Below, one piece after another: positions 1 through 9,004 of a stretch of DNA of 64,000 nucleotides; position 1 is the stretch's first letter; every line of letters starts with the position of its first letter. Source of the stretch: an uncultured Clostridia bacterium (GTDB taxonomy: Bacteria > Bacillota > Clostridia > Lachnospirales > Anaerotignaceae). Below the pieces are notes generated by a model. The model saw nothing but the letters and a program-made list of their open reading frames with translations. It was not told the DNA's origin and did no database searches. A program made the translations under genes and the position numbers. The stretch covers positions 71,645 through 135,644 of the forward strand of contig CAJUJJ010000003.1 in assembly GCA_910586765.1 (NCBI GenBank), given 5' to 3'.

Positions 1-1
1 A

Positions 2-187
2 TTATATTATCCAGAAAAATTGTCTACTTATAAAAAAATGATTCAAGATGGTGTCAGCAACATTATGGAAAGAAATGGTTTACGTTTTCAATCATTTTAT
101 ACAGACGTTTTGCAAACACCAAAAACAATATCAGAGGTATTTCCTAAGCTATACGAAAGGATGAATGCAGTCAATGTCAGGATTTAA
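2..187 (+). CDS. C-terminal end of an unidentified protein (partial)
   Basis: An open frame enters from the left edge and stops with TAA at 185-187, giving the last 61 residues of a protein that starts outside the window. The tail is basic and polar, with no recognisable motif. It overlaps the next gene, an FlhB C-terminal-domain protein, which suggests translational coupling. In Bacillus the comparable FlhB-tail gene (ylqH) follows ylqG, a possible hook-length-type protein, so this could be the end of a YlqG-like protein. That is inferred from position only, and the family cannot be confirmed from 61 residues. Confidence 0.5.
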   Translation, partial: LYYPEKLSTYKKMIQDGVSNIMERNGLRFQSFYTDVLQTPKTISEVFPKLYERMNAVNVRI

Positions 188-470
188 TGACAAATTAAAC
201 AAAAAAGCAGTAGCACTGCGTTATGATGTTGATAAAAATATTGCCCCTGTTATTGTAGCATCTGGTATGGGACACGTTGCAGAAAAAATTATTGAAATTG
301 CAGGAGAAAATAAAGTTCCTATTTATGAAGATACCTCTTTAACAACAATATTAACTCAACTGGAATTAGGCTCAGAAATACCAGAGGAGCTTTATAAGGC
401 AGTAGTAGATATTTACGTTTTCTTTTTGAATTTTGCACAACAGCATGAGGAAGAGGAAGACGAAGAATAA
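165..470 (+). CDS. Stand-alone FlhB C-terminal domain protein (YlqH-like)
   Basis: A 101-residue protein resembling only the cytoplasmic C-terminal domain of FlhB/EscU, the switch protein of flagellar type III export. The pattern AVALRYD near residues 16-22, then APVIVASGMG, then the I-x-E-D-x-x-L stretch, follows that family. The autocleavage motif NPTH and the membrane half of FlhB are absent, as in Bacillus YlqH, which can partly replace the FlhB tail. The acidic end (EEEEDEE) is distinctive. The start overlaps the upstream gene; ATG 174 is an alternative, but AAAGG at 156-160 favours 165. Likely role: accessory to flagellar export-specificity switching (family knowledge plus inference). 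Confidence 0.8.
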   Translation: MQSMSGFNDKLNKKAVALRYDVDKNIAPVIVASGMGHVAEKIIEIAGENKVPIYEDTSLTTILTQLELGSEIPEELYKAVVDIYVFFLNFAQQHEEEEDEE

Positions 471-490
471 TTTTTTAGGAGGTGTTTATT

Positions 491-1111
491 TTGGCACAAG
501 AAAAATATGCTGTTCTCTCTGAAAACAGTGATATGGTTTTATGTGAGGCTATTTTAATAGACCAGCATGGAAGTAAAATGACTTTAAAAATTGTAGATGA
601 TGTAAATGTTTTAAGAGGGTTAAAGTCAGTAAAATTCCATAAAATGCAAAGTTATGCAGAAGTTTATCAAGGTGAAATTGCCGAAATAAAAGGAGATAAC
701 GTTTTATTTAATGAGGTAGTAAATATTAGTGCTCAAATGAGAACTGAAATTAAAATAAAAATTCGTGTAGATACAAATTTAATAAAATTATTTCCACCAG
801 AAGAACAAAAAGTACCAGTTGCTGTTCCTATTGTTACAAATGACATTAGTTGTGGTGGTATAGGATTTGTTTCAAAGGCAGATTTTGATAAAGAGGGTAC
901 TTATGAAGTAGTAATTCCTATTACTTCCCCTCCTACTGTCATTGACCTAGCGATTATGAGAAAAGAATTTCAACCAGAACAAAATCAATATGTCTATGGC
1001 AGCAAATTTTTAGATTTAGATATTGTAGAAGAACGTATGTTGCGAAAAGCAATATTTAAAGTGCAAATGCGTCGTCATCATAAAAGGATTATGGAGGAGA
1101 AAAATAAATGA
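491..1111 (+). CDS. PilZ-like cyclic-di-GMP receptor candidate
   Basis: A 206-residue soluble protein. The N-terminal part is a beta-rich YcgR-N-like region. The C-terminal part resembles PilZ, with a D-I-S-x-G-G-I-G-F stretch matching the second half of the PilZ c-di-GMP signature. The usual RxxxR half is weak here (an arginine pair around M-R-T-E and I-R-V), so ligand binding is uncertain. A longer frame would start at GTG 482, but that codon lies inside the AGGAGGTG ribosome site, so TTG 491 is the better start. It sits 20 bases after the FlhB-tail gene and overlaps the SLH gene, suggesting a motility or surface operon. Confidence 0.65.
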   Translation: MAQEKYAVLSENSDMVLCEAILIDQHGSKMTLKIVDDVNVLRGLKSVKFHKMQSYAEVYQGEIAEIKGDNVLFNEVVNISAQMRTEIKIKIRVDTNLIKLFPPEEQKVPVAVPIVTNDISCGGIGFVSKADFDKEGTYEVVIPITSPPTVIDLAIMRKEFQPEQNQYVYGSKFLDLDIVEERMLRKAIFKVQMRRHHKRIMEEKNK

Positions 1112-4100
1112 TGAAAAATATGCAGGGCAAAGCCAAAAAAATGATAGCCATTGCTGCTGCAATTTCTATGTTAGCAAGCCAGTGTTTTATTTCTGAAGGG
1201 CTGTTATTAGAACAAACTTATGCAGCAGGATTTAATATGAATGGCAGCAGATGGTCTGAACCTTATCTAAGAAGTTTATATGATAATGGTATTATGTCAG
1301 GAGATACAAATGGAAATATGAACCCTGACAATGATATTACTAGAGCAGAATTTGTTACTATGCTCAACAAAGGCATGGGATACCATGAAACAACAGGTAA
1401 AACAAAGTTTAAAGATATTACTGGAAAAGAGTGGTACGCTAATGAAATTGATGTTGCAGCAACACAAGGTTATTTTGTAGGAAATGGAAAAAATGTTTCA
1501 GGAGCCTCAGACAATTTAACAAGAGAGCAAGCAGTTGCTTTTTTGACAAGAAATTTGAAATATGAAGAAGATGATAGAGTAAATACAGATTTTGTAGATG
1601 GTATGAACTTTCCAACATGGAGTAGAGGCTCTATCAATGCAGCAGCAGATAAAGGTGTAATCACTGGTTATAGAGATGGTACATTCCGTCCTAAAAATAA
1701 TATTACTAGAGCAGAAGCAGGTACAATATTATATAATGCTTTAGGAAAAATTATCAATCAACCTGGCGATTATACTTATGGCAGTATTGATGGTAATGTA
1801 ACAATATCAAAATCAGGTGTAACACTTCACGACACTGTTATTAATGGGGATTTATATATTACAGAAGGCGTAGAGCTTGGTTTTACTAATTTAAGAAATG
1901 TAACAGTAACAGGACAAGTTATTATTAGTGGTGGCGGTGAGAGTAATGTAGGTGGAAGTAGTATCATATTTACAGACTCTACTGTAAAAGAAATGATTAT
2001 AAATGCTCCAGAAGATAAGCCTGTTTCTGTAAAAGTAGATGGAAGCACACAAATTACAAACACAAAAATAAAATCAAATTCCTATTTAGAAGAACTTTCT
2101 GATTTAGAAGGCGGTTTTGAAAGTGTAGAATTAAATGGCCCAGAAGATACTGATTTACATTTAAGGGGTACATATGGTACTGTAACAGTAAAAGGAGAAG
2201 GAAATAATCTTTATTTAGATGCTGGAGAAATCAATACACTTGTGATTGATGAAACAGCAGCAGACAGTACCACAACAATAGATGAACGTGCTTATGTTGC
2301 AGAAGCATTTATTGATGTAAAAACGGACATAAAAGGCAATGGCGACATAGGTCAGGCAAATATCAATGCAGATGATGTGACAATTTCTATGCTGCCAGAT
2401 AGCATTGTATTACGTCCAGGAGCAACTGCTAGAATAAATGGCAAAACAATGACAAGTAAAGATGCAGAAGAAGCTTCTTCATTCCCTAGAATATTAAGCA
2501 GATACCCTAAAATGGACTTAATAGAAGCAACAAAAGTAAGTATACTTGTAAAAACAAATAAACCAGGTACTGTTTATTGGGCAGTAACAGAATCTGATGT
2601 AGCATCTGTTTCAGATGATGATTTGTTAAAACCAGAAAGACGAAAAGATATTATAAAATCTGGAAGTATTACAGCAGCAAAATCAGATACAGAATATACT
2701 ATCAATGTTAGCGGTTTAACAAAAGATGCAGAATATACACTAACTGCTGCTTTGGTAGATGATAGAGATGACATTAGTACAAGAGAGAGAATAACATTTA
2801 CAACAACAGATAATACATCACCACAGTATTTATCTGGTTCTCCTAGAATAAAAGAAACTACAAACACTACAGCAACAATTTCTGCTGTTACAAACAAAGA
2901 TTTAACAACATATTGGGCATTGTTCCCAACAGGCAGCTTAGCACCAACACAATATGAAGTAAGACGAGGAAATCTCAGCGGACATTTAGCAAAAGGAACA
3001 ATAAAAGATTGCAAAAAGAATATAGAATTTGAATTTGGTATTTCAGGATTGCAGGAAAAAACAACATATGATTTATATATTGTAGGACATGATGATGTGG
3101 AACAAAAAGATACTTCTATGAGAAAACTTACATTTACCACATCTGATAAAACAGCACCTCATTTCATGGAAGATTATCCAAAATCAAATAAAATAACAAA
3201 AACTTCTGTGGAAATGCTTTATAAAGTAGATGAAGATGCAAAAGTGTATTATGTAGTTATGGATAGAGGGGAAGATTTTCCACCTCCACCAGTAGGCTCT
3301 ATGATAATACCACCACTTACTTCTGACGAAGCAAAATTAGCTATTATAAATGGTGTAACTGGTATTTCAAAAGGTTCTGGTACAGCAAAATCAGAAGTAG
3401 AAGGTAAAGTAAATGTCACTAGACTGCAAGAAGAAATTGCTTATGACCTTTATATGGTTGCAGTGGATAATGAAGGAAATATGTCTGAAATTGAAAAAAG
3501 ACTAATTAAAACATTAGATGCTATTCCACCAACAGCAACACAAGAATTTACTGAAATGATGGACGAATATCCAACCGTTTCTTCTGATGTAAGAATTGTA
3601 TTTAGTGAAGAAGTAAAAGTAATAGAAGACAATGAATTTGTTGACCTTGCTCCAGAAAATTTAGCAAATCACATTACATTGTATGACCTTACAACAGTAG
3701 AAACAAAAACAGTAGAAATCAATTTCAACAGAGCAACTGTTGCATTGGAAAAGGGAAAAACAGTTGTAACATTCCCATCTCGAGCTATTCCTATGAGCAG
3801 TGGCTCAAGGTATCAGTTTGAGTTGAATGGTATTGTAGATACATCAAACAATAAAATGGAAGATAAAACAATGTTGCCAGAGTTTAGAACAGTACCTTCA
3901 TTGGTGTCATTGGTACAAACTATTGCACCACAGGATTATGATGTAACATTTACAGCAACACCACAGTCAAATGATACAAATGATGAATTGCTTTATGATA
4001 TGCTAATATATTCTAGTTCTAATATTACATTTGACTTGTATGAAAAAGGGCCAAATGATGCAGATTTTAGACTTTTGACAGGTACAAGAGTAGATTTGAC

Positions 4101-5814
4101 AACAGGTCAGGAAGTGGACTATGATGCACAAATTAACGCAAGCGATAGTGACACTGGTACAAATGGTATTTCACTCCATCATATTTTGGATAGAGTAATG
4201 CACAATGAGCCAACATATTTGTTTGAAAGATTTAATCAGTTAGAGCCAAAAGAATATGCTATCAAAATACGAAGCATTGATGGTAAGCCAGAAAGTGCAG
4301 GTTGGACAGCAAATGTAAGTATGAGTATAAAATGTATTGTAGGTTCTAGGACAACATTACAACCAGCAGCAGGTGCTCCTGTAAAAGGTTTTGATGATGC
4401 CATTGCAGCGGGTGCATTAGAAGTAACAAGCCCAATGCCATTTAATTTGACAATACCATTTACAGATACTGTAGTACCTAAATTTATAGAAGGGTATCCT
4501 ATGCTGGACGAATTCCAAACAGATGCACCAGACCAGTACCCTGCTACATATGAATATGTATCTGATTATACTATCCGTCCACGTTTGCAGACAGATAAAG
4601 AAGCAACAATGTATTATATGATAATGCCTCGTACCAATGTAGAAAATGCTACTATTACAGCACAAGACGTATTTTATGGTACAATAAATGGTGCAAATGT
4701 TATAAAAGGACGACACTCTATACCAAACCCATATATTGTTATGGACAATTTGGAAATAGAAGGACTAGAGCCAGCAACAGATTACATTATGTATAGTGTT
4801 TTGAAAGGAACACCTGCTGACCCTTCTCCATTGTATATCAATCGTTTTAGAACAAAGGATTTAGTACCACCAACGATTACGAATATACTTGTATTGAATG
4901 ATGAAAATAAAGCAGATGCTGTTACAATACAGCTTACAGTAGATAAAACATCTACACTGTATTATGTAGTATATCCAGCAGCAACAAGTGTAAATGGTTA
5001 TGCTGGAGGTCAGATTAATGCAGAGCAAATTAAAAATGGTTATACAGAGCCTAGTAATCAGCCTCTTGTGAGAGGACAGCAAATTATAGAAGTAGACCCA
5101 GAAGTGGGATTGACAACCGTTGATATTCCAATAAAAGGCTTAAAGCCAGGAGTAAAATATATATTCCATGCAGTAGCAAGAAACTACTTGGGCACAAGTA
5201 CAGCATTAGGTTATGACTCTGATGTAAAATGGTCTGATGAATTTGGTGCATTGGATTTAATACCACCAAGTATTACAATAGGATATAATGTTAACCCTTG
5301 GAATACAGGTGACCCAGATGAATTATATAGTGGTAGTGTTACAGTAAGTTCAGATGAAGCATTATATTATATGGGCAGAGATGGTTCTATCAATCCATTG
5401 ACATATGAAGTATTATTAAATGCTTTAGAAGTTACACCAAAGAGTGGAGAGATTGTATTAGATACACAAGGTAGGTCAAGAAAAGCAGAATTTAAAATGA
5501 CAAAAAATGATGTTACAATGTCTGTTGCCAGAGATATGGAAGGCAGAGCTGTAGGAGAAGGAATATCTTCATTTACATTAAATTACACCAATATCCATTT
5601 AGGAGAAGGAAGAATAACATTCCCATATCCAATTTGTGATGTAGAAGGTAATCCAATTCCTAATGCAAAAGGAGGAGCACGTGGTACATTGTCATTAGTA
5701 TTTAGAGAAAGAGCGATACTTGATTATAATAATGAATTTCGTGAATATAGACCAAGTTGGGAAGAAACAGGATTAGATGAAAATTATGTAACAGTTACAC
5801 ACCCATTTGGTTGA
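1108..5814 (+). CDS. Large S-layer-homology (SLH) surface protein with tandem Ig/Fn3-like modules
   Basis: A 1,568-residue exported protein. Residues 1-40 form a signal peptide (basic start, hydrophobic core, cleavage near T-Y-A-A-G). Three SLH domains follow at about 41-95, 98-155 and 165-220, each with the I-T-R-A-E-F/A or L-T-R-E-Q pattern that anchors proteins to pyruvylated cell-wall polymer. A beta-solenoid-like stretch (about 225-440) comes next, then at least five diverged modules sharing P-x-x-x-x-x-Y-P, a Y-Y/W-x-V strand, an I-N segment and a T-x-Y-x-x-Y/T-x-V-x-x-D strand. A Big_5/SbsA-like Ig module sits near 815-930. No catalytic motif is visible. The ATG overlaps the TGA of the PilZ-like gene. 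Probable structural or adhesive S-layer protein. Confidence 0.88.
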   Translation: MMKNMQGKAKKMIAIAAAISMLASQCFISEGLLLEQTYAAGFNMNGSRWSEPYLRSLYDNGIMSGDTNGNMNPDNDITRAEFVTMLNKGMGYHETTGKTKFKDITGKEWYANEIDVAATQGYFVGNGKNVSGASDNLTREQAVAFLTRNLKYEEDDRVNTDFVDGMNFPTWSRGSINAAADKGVITGYRDGTFRPKNNITRAEAGTILYNALGKIINQPGDYTYGSIDGNVTISKSGVTLHDTVINGDLYITEGVELGFTNLRNVTVTGQVIISGGGESNVGGSSIIFTDSTVKEMIINAPEDKPVSVKVDGSTQITNTKIKSNSYLEELSDLEGGFESVELNGPEDTDLHLRGTYGTVTVKGEGNNLYLDAGEINTLVIDETAADSTTTIDERAYVAEAFIDVKTDIKGNGDIGQANINADDVTISMLPDSIVLRPGATARINGKTMTSKDAEEASSFPRILSRYPKMDLIEATKVSILVKTNKPGTVYWAVTESDVASVSDDDLLKPERRKDIIKSGSITAAKSDTEYTINVSGLTKDAEYTLTAALVDDRDDISTRERITFTTTDNTSPQYLSGSPRIKETTNTTATISAVTNKDLTTYWALFPTGSLAPTQYEVRRGNLSGHLAKGTIKDCKKNIEFEFGISGLQEKTTYDLYIVGHDDVEQKDTSMRKLTFTTSDKTAPHFMEDYPKSNKITKTSVEMLYKVDEDAKVYYVVMDRGEDFPPPPVGSMIIPPLTSDEAKLAIINGVTGISKGSGTAKSEVEGKVNVTRLQEEIAYDLYMVAVDNEGNMSEIEKRLIKTLDAIPPTATQEFTEMMDEYPTVSSDVRIVFSEEVKVIEDNEFVDLAPENLANHITLYDLTTVETKTVEINFNRATVALEKGKTVVTFPSRAIPMSSGSRYQFELNGIVDTSNNKMEDKTMLPEFRTVPSLVSLVQTIAPQDYDVTFTATPQSNDTNDELLYDMLIYSSSNITFDLYEKGPNDADFRLLTGTRVDLTTGQEVDYDAQINASDSDTGTNGISLHHILDRVMHNEPTYLFERFNQLEPKEYAIKIRSIDGKPESAGWTANVSMSIKCIVGSRTTLQPAAGAPVKGFDDAIAAGALEVTSPMPFNLTIPFTDTVVPKFIEGYPMLDEFQTDAPDQYPATYEYVSDYTIRPRLQTDKEATMYYMIMPRTNVENATITAQDVFYGTINGANVIKGRHSIPNPYIVMDNLEIEGLEPATDYIMYSVLKGTPADPSPLYINRFRTKDLVPPTITNILVLNDENKADAVTIQLTVDKTSTLYYVVYPAATSVNGYAGGQINAEQIKNGYTEPSNQPLVRGQQIIEVDPEVGLTTVDIPIKGLKPGVKYIFHAVARNYLGTSTALGYDSDVKWSDEFGALDLIPPSITIGYNVNPWNTGDPDELYSGSVTVSSDEALYYMGRDGSINPLTYEVLLNALEVTPKSGEIVLDTQGRSRKAEFKMTKNDVTMSVARDMEGRAVGEGISSFTLNYTNIHLGEGRITFPYPICDVEGNPIPNAKGGARGTLSLVFRERAILDYNNEFREYRPSWEETGLDENYVTVTHPFG

Positions 5815-5852
5815 TAATTTGTAATACGCATTAAGAAATAAAAAATAAAGTA

Positions 5853-5886
5853 AAAGAACACTCCAAAAGGAGTGTTCTTTTTACAC
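5853..5886 (+). terminator. Rho-independent terminator after the SLH gene
   Basis: A perfect 12-bp stem (AAAGAACACTCC / GGAGTGTTCTTT) with an AAAA loop, continuing into TTTTT. It ends the SLH transcript and sits just before the queG ribosome site. Confidence 0.9.
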
Positions 5887-5901
5887 AATAAAGGAGAGCA
5901 T

Positions 5902-6984
5902 ATGACACTAGAACAAGAGATAAAACAATTTGCAGAAAATAGAAATTTAGAAGTAGGCATTACTACAGCAGAGCCTTTTTTAGAACTACAGCAAACACTT
6001 CTACAAAACAATAGCAAATTAAAAGGTTTTGCAGAGCAGGATATTTCAAAAAGAATATACCCGTGTAAAACAATGCCAAAAGCAAAGAGTATTATTGTTT
6101 TGACTATGGGCTATGGTGTTCGTAAAAAGCTACAGCAATGTGACACTGCTTTAATGGGAGAATTTTCTATTGCAGCAGTAGAAAGAGATTATCATATTGT
6201 TTTAAAAGAGCATTTCGAAGCATTAGAACAGTTTTTGAAACAAAAAGTAAAAGGATTTGAATGTGCGTATTTTGTAGACACTGGCCCTCTTGTAGACAGA
6301 GCAGTTGCAGTAAGGGCAGGTTTAGGATATATAGGCAGAAATAACTGTGTTCATACGACGAAATTTGGCTCTCTCGCTTTCTTTGGATATATGATGACGA
6401 ATTTATCATTAAAACAAAATAAACAGATTACAGGGGATTGTGGAAGCTGTAAACGCTGTATTACTTTTTGTCCTACTGGTGCATTATCACAAAAGCAATT
6501 TGATATGAAAAAGTGTATTTCTTATTTGACACAAACAAAAACTGTATTACCAGCGTATATTATGAAAACAATGTCAAAACAATTATATGGTTGTGATGTG
6601 TGCCAAATTGTTTGCCCTAAAAATCAAAAAGCGTTACAATGTTTTGAGCAAAAACAAACAAGTTTTTCATTAGAAGAAATGCTTCACTGTTCTAATAAAG
6701 CATTTTCTCAAAGTATTTCAAAAACAGCAGCAGGTTGGAGAGGAAAAAAAATATTGCAAAGAAATGCTATAATTGCACTAGGAAATAGTGATACAATAGA
6801 AGCATTGCCTTTGTTGGAAGAAGCACTAAAAGATGAAAGAGATTTAATTAGACATACTGCTATAAGAGCAATATATAATTTGAATATACCAGAGGGATTT
6901 TTGCTTTTAAAGCAAGCGGAAAAAGTGGAAAAATCAGAAGAAATCAAAAAAGAATTACAAATTATAATAAAATGTGATAAATAG
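5902..6984 (+). CDS. queG: Epoxyqueuosine reductase QueG
   Basis: A 360-residue cobalamin-dependent iron-sulfur enzyme for the last step of queuosine biosynthesis, reducing epoxyqueuosine to queuosine in tRNA. The N-terminal cobalamin-binding DUF1730 region contains VDTGP at 125-129 with the catalytic-type Asp at 132. Two ferredoxin-like clusters follow (Cys 180, 183, 186, 190 and Cys 231, 234, 238), then HEAT-like repeats at about 285-345, the full-length QueG architecture. The frame extends upstream to 5872, but that lies in the terminator; ATG 5902 follows AAAGGAGAG at good spacing. No other queuosine genes are here. It is followed 8 bases later by recU. Confidence 0.95.
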   Translation: MTLEQEIKQFAENRNLEVGITTAEPFLELQQTLLQNNSKLKGFAEQDISKRIYPCKTMPKAKSIIVLTMGYGVRKKLQQCDTALMGEFSIAAVERDYHIVLKEHFEALEQFLKQKVKGFECAYFVDTGPLVDRAVAVRAGLGYIGRNNCVHTTKFGSLAFFGYMMTNLSLKQNKQITGDCGSCKRCITFCPTGALSQKQFDMKKCISYLTQTKTVLPAYIMKTMSKQLYGCDVCQIVCPKNQKALQCFEQKQTSFSLEEMLHCSNKAFSQSISKTAAGWRGKKILQRNAIIALGNSDTIEALPLLEEALKDERDLIRHTAIRAIYNLNIPEGFLLLKQAEKVEKSEEIKKELQIIIKCDK

Positions 6985-6992
6985 GAGGTATT

Positions 6993-7517
6993 ATGGGTTA
7001 CTGGAATACAAGGGGACTGAGAGGGAGTGCATTAGAAGATTTAATTAATTTTACAAATGAATTTTACAGACAAAAAGGATTGGCCTTATTCCAAAAAATA
7101 CCAACACCTATTACACCTGTAGAAGTAAATAATAAAAAAAGAACAATTACATTAGCTTATTTTGGGCAGCAAAGTACAGTTGATTATATGGGAGTTGTGC
7201 AGGGTATTCCTGTATGTTTTGATGCCAAAGAAACAAGTTTAAAAAGTCTGCCTATACAAAATATACACCCCCATCAAATTCAGTTTATGAAAGACTTTCA
7301 AAAACAAAATGGTATTTCATTTTTGTTAGTGCATTTTTCAGCAATAGATAGCTTTTATTTTTTACCATTTGAAACATTAGAGCAATATTGGATAGCCTCG
7401 CAAAAGGGAGGAAGAAAATCTATACCATTTGACGCTTTTGAACAAAAATATTGTATTATGCAAAAAAATGGTATATTGCAGTATTTAGAAGCAATTAATA
7501 CGTATTTGAGCAGATGA
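6993..7517 (+). CDS. recU: Holliday junction resolvase RecU
   Basis: A 174-residue nuclease of the Firmicute RecU family, which cuts four-way junctions in recombinational repair and chromosome segregation. The motifs match: the glycine/glutamate-rich start (G-x-A-L-E-D-L-I-N), K-I-P-T-P-I at 35-40, STVDY at 61-65 and FDAKET at 76-81 (metal-binding Asp/Glu and Lys of the PD-(D/E)XK fold), then N-I-H-P-H-Q at 90-95. Length is typical. GGAGG precedes the ATG. It often neighbours a penicillin-binding protein gene; here it lies in tandem with queG, probably in the same transcript. Confidence 0.95.
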   Translation: MGYWNTRGLRGSALEDLINFTNEFYRQKGLALFQKIPTPITPVEVNNKKRTITLAYFGQQSTVDYMGVVQGIPVCFDAKETSLKSLPIQNIHPHQIQFMKDFQKQNGISFLLVHFSAIDSFYFLPFETLEQYWIASQKGGRKSIPFDAFEQKYCIMQKNGILQYLEAINTYLSR

Positions 7518-7614
7518 AAATAGTGGAATAAGTGAAAATATATTGCATAAATGCTATAACATTGTTATGCTATTTTAAAAGTATTTTATCATATTTATAA
7601 GAAAGGATAATGAT

Positions 7615-9000
7615 ATGTTAAAAAATTCTATTATAGAAAATGTATTAACAACAGCATTAGAGCAATGTGCAGATTTTGGAGAAATATATGTGGAGCAAAC
7701 ACAAAAAAATACCATTACAATGACAAATGGAGCAGTAGATACCGCTCTTTCTGGCATAGATAAAGGTGCAGGTATCCGTTTATTTTATGGCAATCAAGCT
7801 GTTTATGCTTATACAAATGATTTAAGTGAAAAAAATTTAGTAGAAATTACGAAAAAGGCATCTTTAGCAATGAAAAGTAATTATACTACAAAAGCAATAT
7901 TTGATTTTACAAAACCTTTTCAAACAAATTATAATAAAATACAGAAAATGCCTGATACTATACCTAAAAAACAAAAAATTGAGGTAATGAAAGGGGCTTC
8001 TTCTGCTGCATTTTTATATAGTGATTTGATTTCTCAAACAAGATTAGGGTATCAAGATATTATGCAGTCTGTTTTGATTGCAAATACAAAAGGAATATTA
8101 GCAGAAGATGAACGTGTTAGAACACGTATGACAGTAGAGGCGATTGCGTCTTCTCAGACAGAAAAACAAAGTGGTCATTTTGGACCTGGAGCATCTATGG
8201 GATTTGAATTGTTTGAAAAAATTGATATGGAACAAGTGGCAAGAAATGCTTCTCGTATTGCAGTAACTATGTTAAAAGCAGATGTATGCCCTTGTAAAAA
8301 AATGACTGTTGTAATAGAAAATGGTTTTGGAGGTGTTATATTTCATGAGGCTTGTGGGCATAGCTTAGAAGCTACAGCTGTAGCAAGAAATGCTTCTGTA
8401 TTTGCTGGAAAATTGGAGCAAAAAATTGCTTCTAGTATTGTAACAGCAGTAGATGATGGTACAATAGAAAATGCTTGGGGTACTGCAAATATTGATGATG
8501 AAGGAACACCTACTCAAAAAAATGTATTGATTGAGAATGGCATATTAAAATCTTATTTAGTAGATACATTAAATGGGCAAAAAATGGGTATGCCTTCCAC
8601 AGGCTCAGCAAGAAGAGAAAGCTATAAATTTGCTCCTACTTCTCGTATGACAAACACATATATTGCAGCAGGAAATACAAAGCCAGCAGATATTATTGCT
8701 GATACAGAATATGGATTGTATGCGAAATGTATGGGCGGAGGCAGTGTTGACCCAGCGACAGGAATATTTAATTTTGCAGTATTAGAAGGCTATATGATAC
8801 GAAATGGGAAAATAGCAGAGCCAGTAAGAGGAGCTACACTGATAGGAAAAGGCGATGAAATACTTCTTAGAATTGACAGAGTAGGTAATAATTTGAAAAG
8901 TGCACAAGGAATGTGTGGAAGTATAAGCGGTTCTATACCTACAAATGTAGGACAGCCTATGATTAGAGTAAGTGAAATTACAGTAGGAGGAAGGGGGTAA
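7615..9000 (+). CDS. tldD: Metalloprotease subunit TldD
   Basis: A 461-residue TldD-type zinc peptidase. The HExxxH motif is at 244-249 (HEACGH) and a conserved Cys near 436, in the Q-G-M-C-G segment, is the third zinc ligand expected for this family. TldD works only as a heterodimer with TldE/PmbA, cutting unfolded or leader peptides inside the cell; in some species it matures modified peptides. The partner follows 4 bases downstream. The ribosome site GAAAGGA precedes the ATG. No candidate peptide substrate is seen nearby. Confidence 0.93.
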   Translation: MLKNSIIENVLTTALEQCADFGEIYVEQTQKNTITMTNGAVDTALSGIDKGAGIRLFYGNQAVYAYTNDLSEKNLVEITKKASLAMKSNYTTKAIFDFTKPFQTNYNKIQKMPDTIPKKQKIEVMKGASSAAFLYSDLISQTRLGYQDIMQSVLIANTKGILAEDERVRTRMTVEAIASSQTEKQSGHFGPGASMGFELFEKIDMEQVARNASRIAVTMLKADVCPCKKMTVVIENGFGGVIFHEACGHSLEATAVARNASVFAGKLEQKIASSIVTAVDDGTIENAWGTANIDDEGTPTQKNVLIENGILKSYLVDTLNGQKMGMPSTGSARRESYKFAPTSRMTNTYIAAGNTKPADIIADTEYGLYAKCMGGGSVDPATGIFNFAVLEGYMIRNGKIAEPVRGATLIGKGDEILLRIDRVGNNLKSAQGMCGSISGSIPTNVGQPMIRVSEITVGGRG

Positions 9001-9004
9001 GACA

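Noticed and set aside
2574..3140. 188-codon minus-strand frame inside the SLH gene
   Set aside because: A shadow of the repetitive plus-strand coding sequence; no start signal or family resemblance.
7551..7572. Palindrome ATAACATTGTTAT before tldD
   Set aside because: It is a short AT-rich match with no second copy at a related promoter, so chance is likely.
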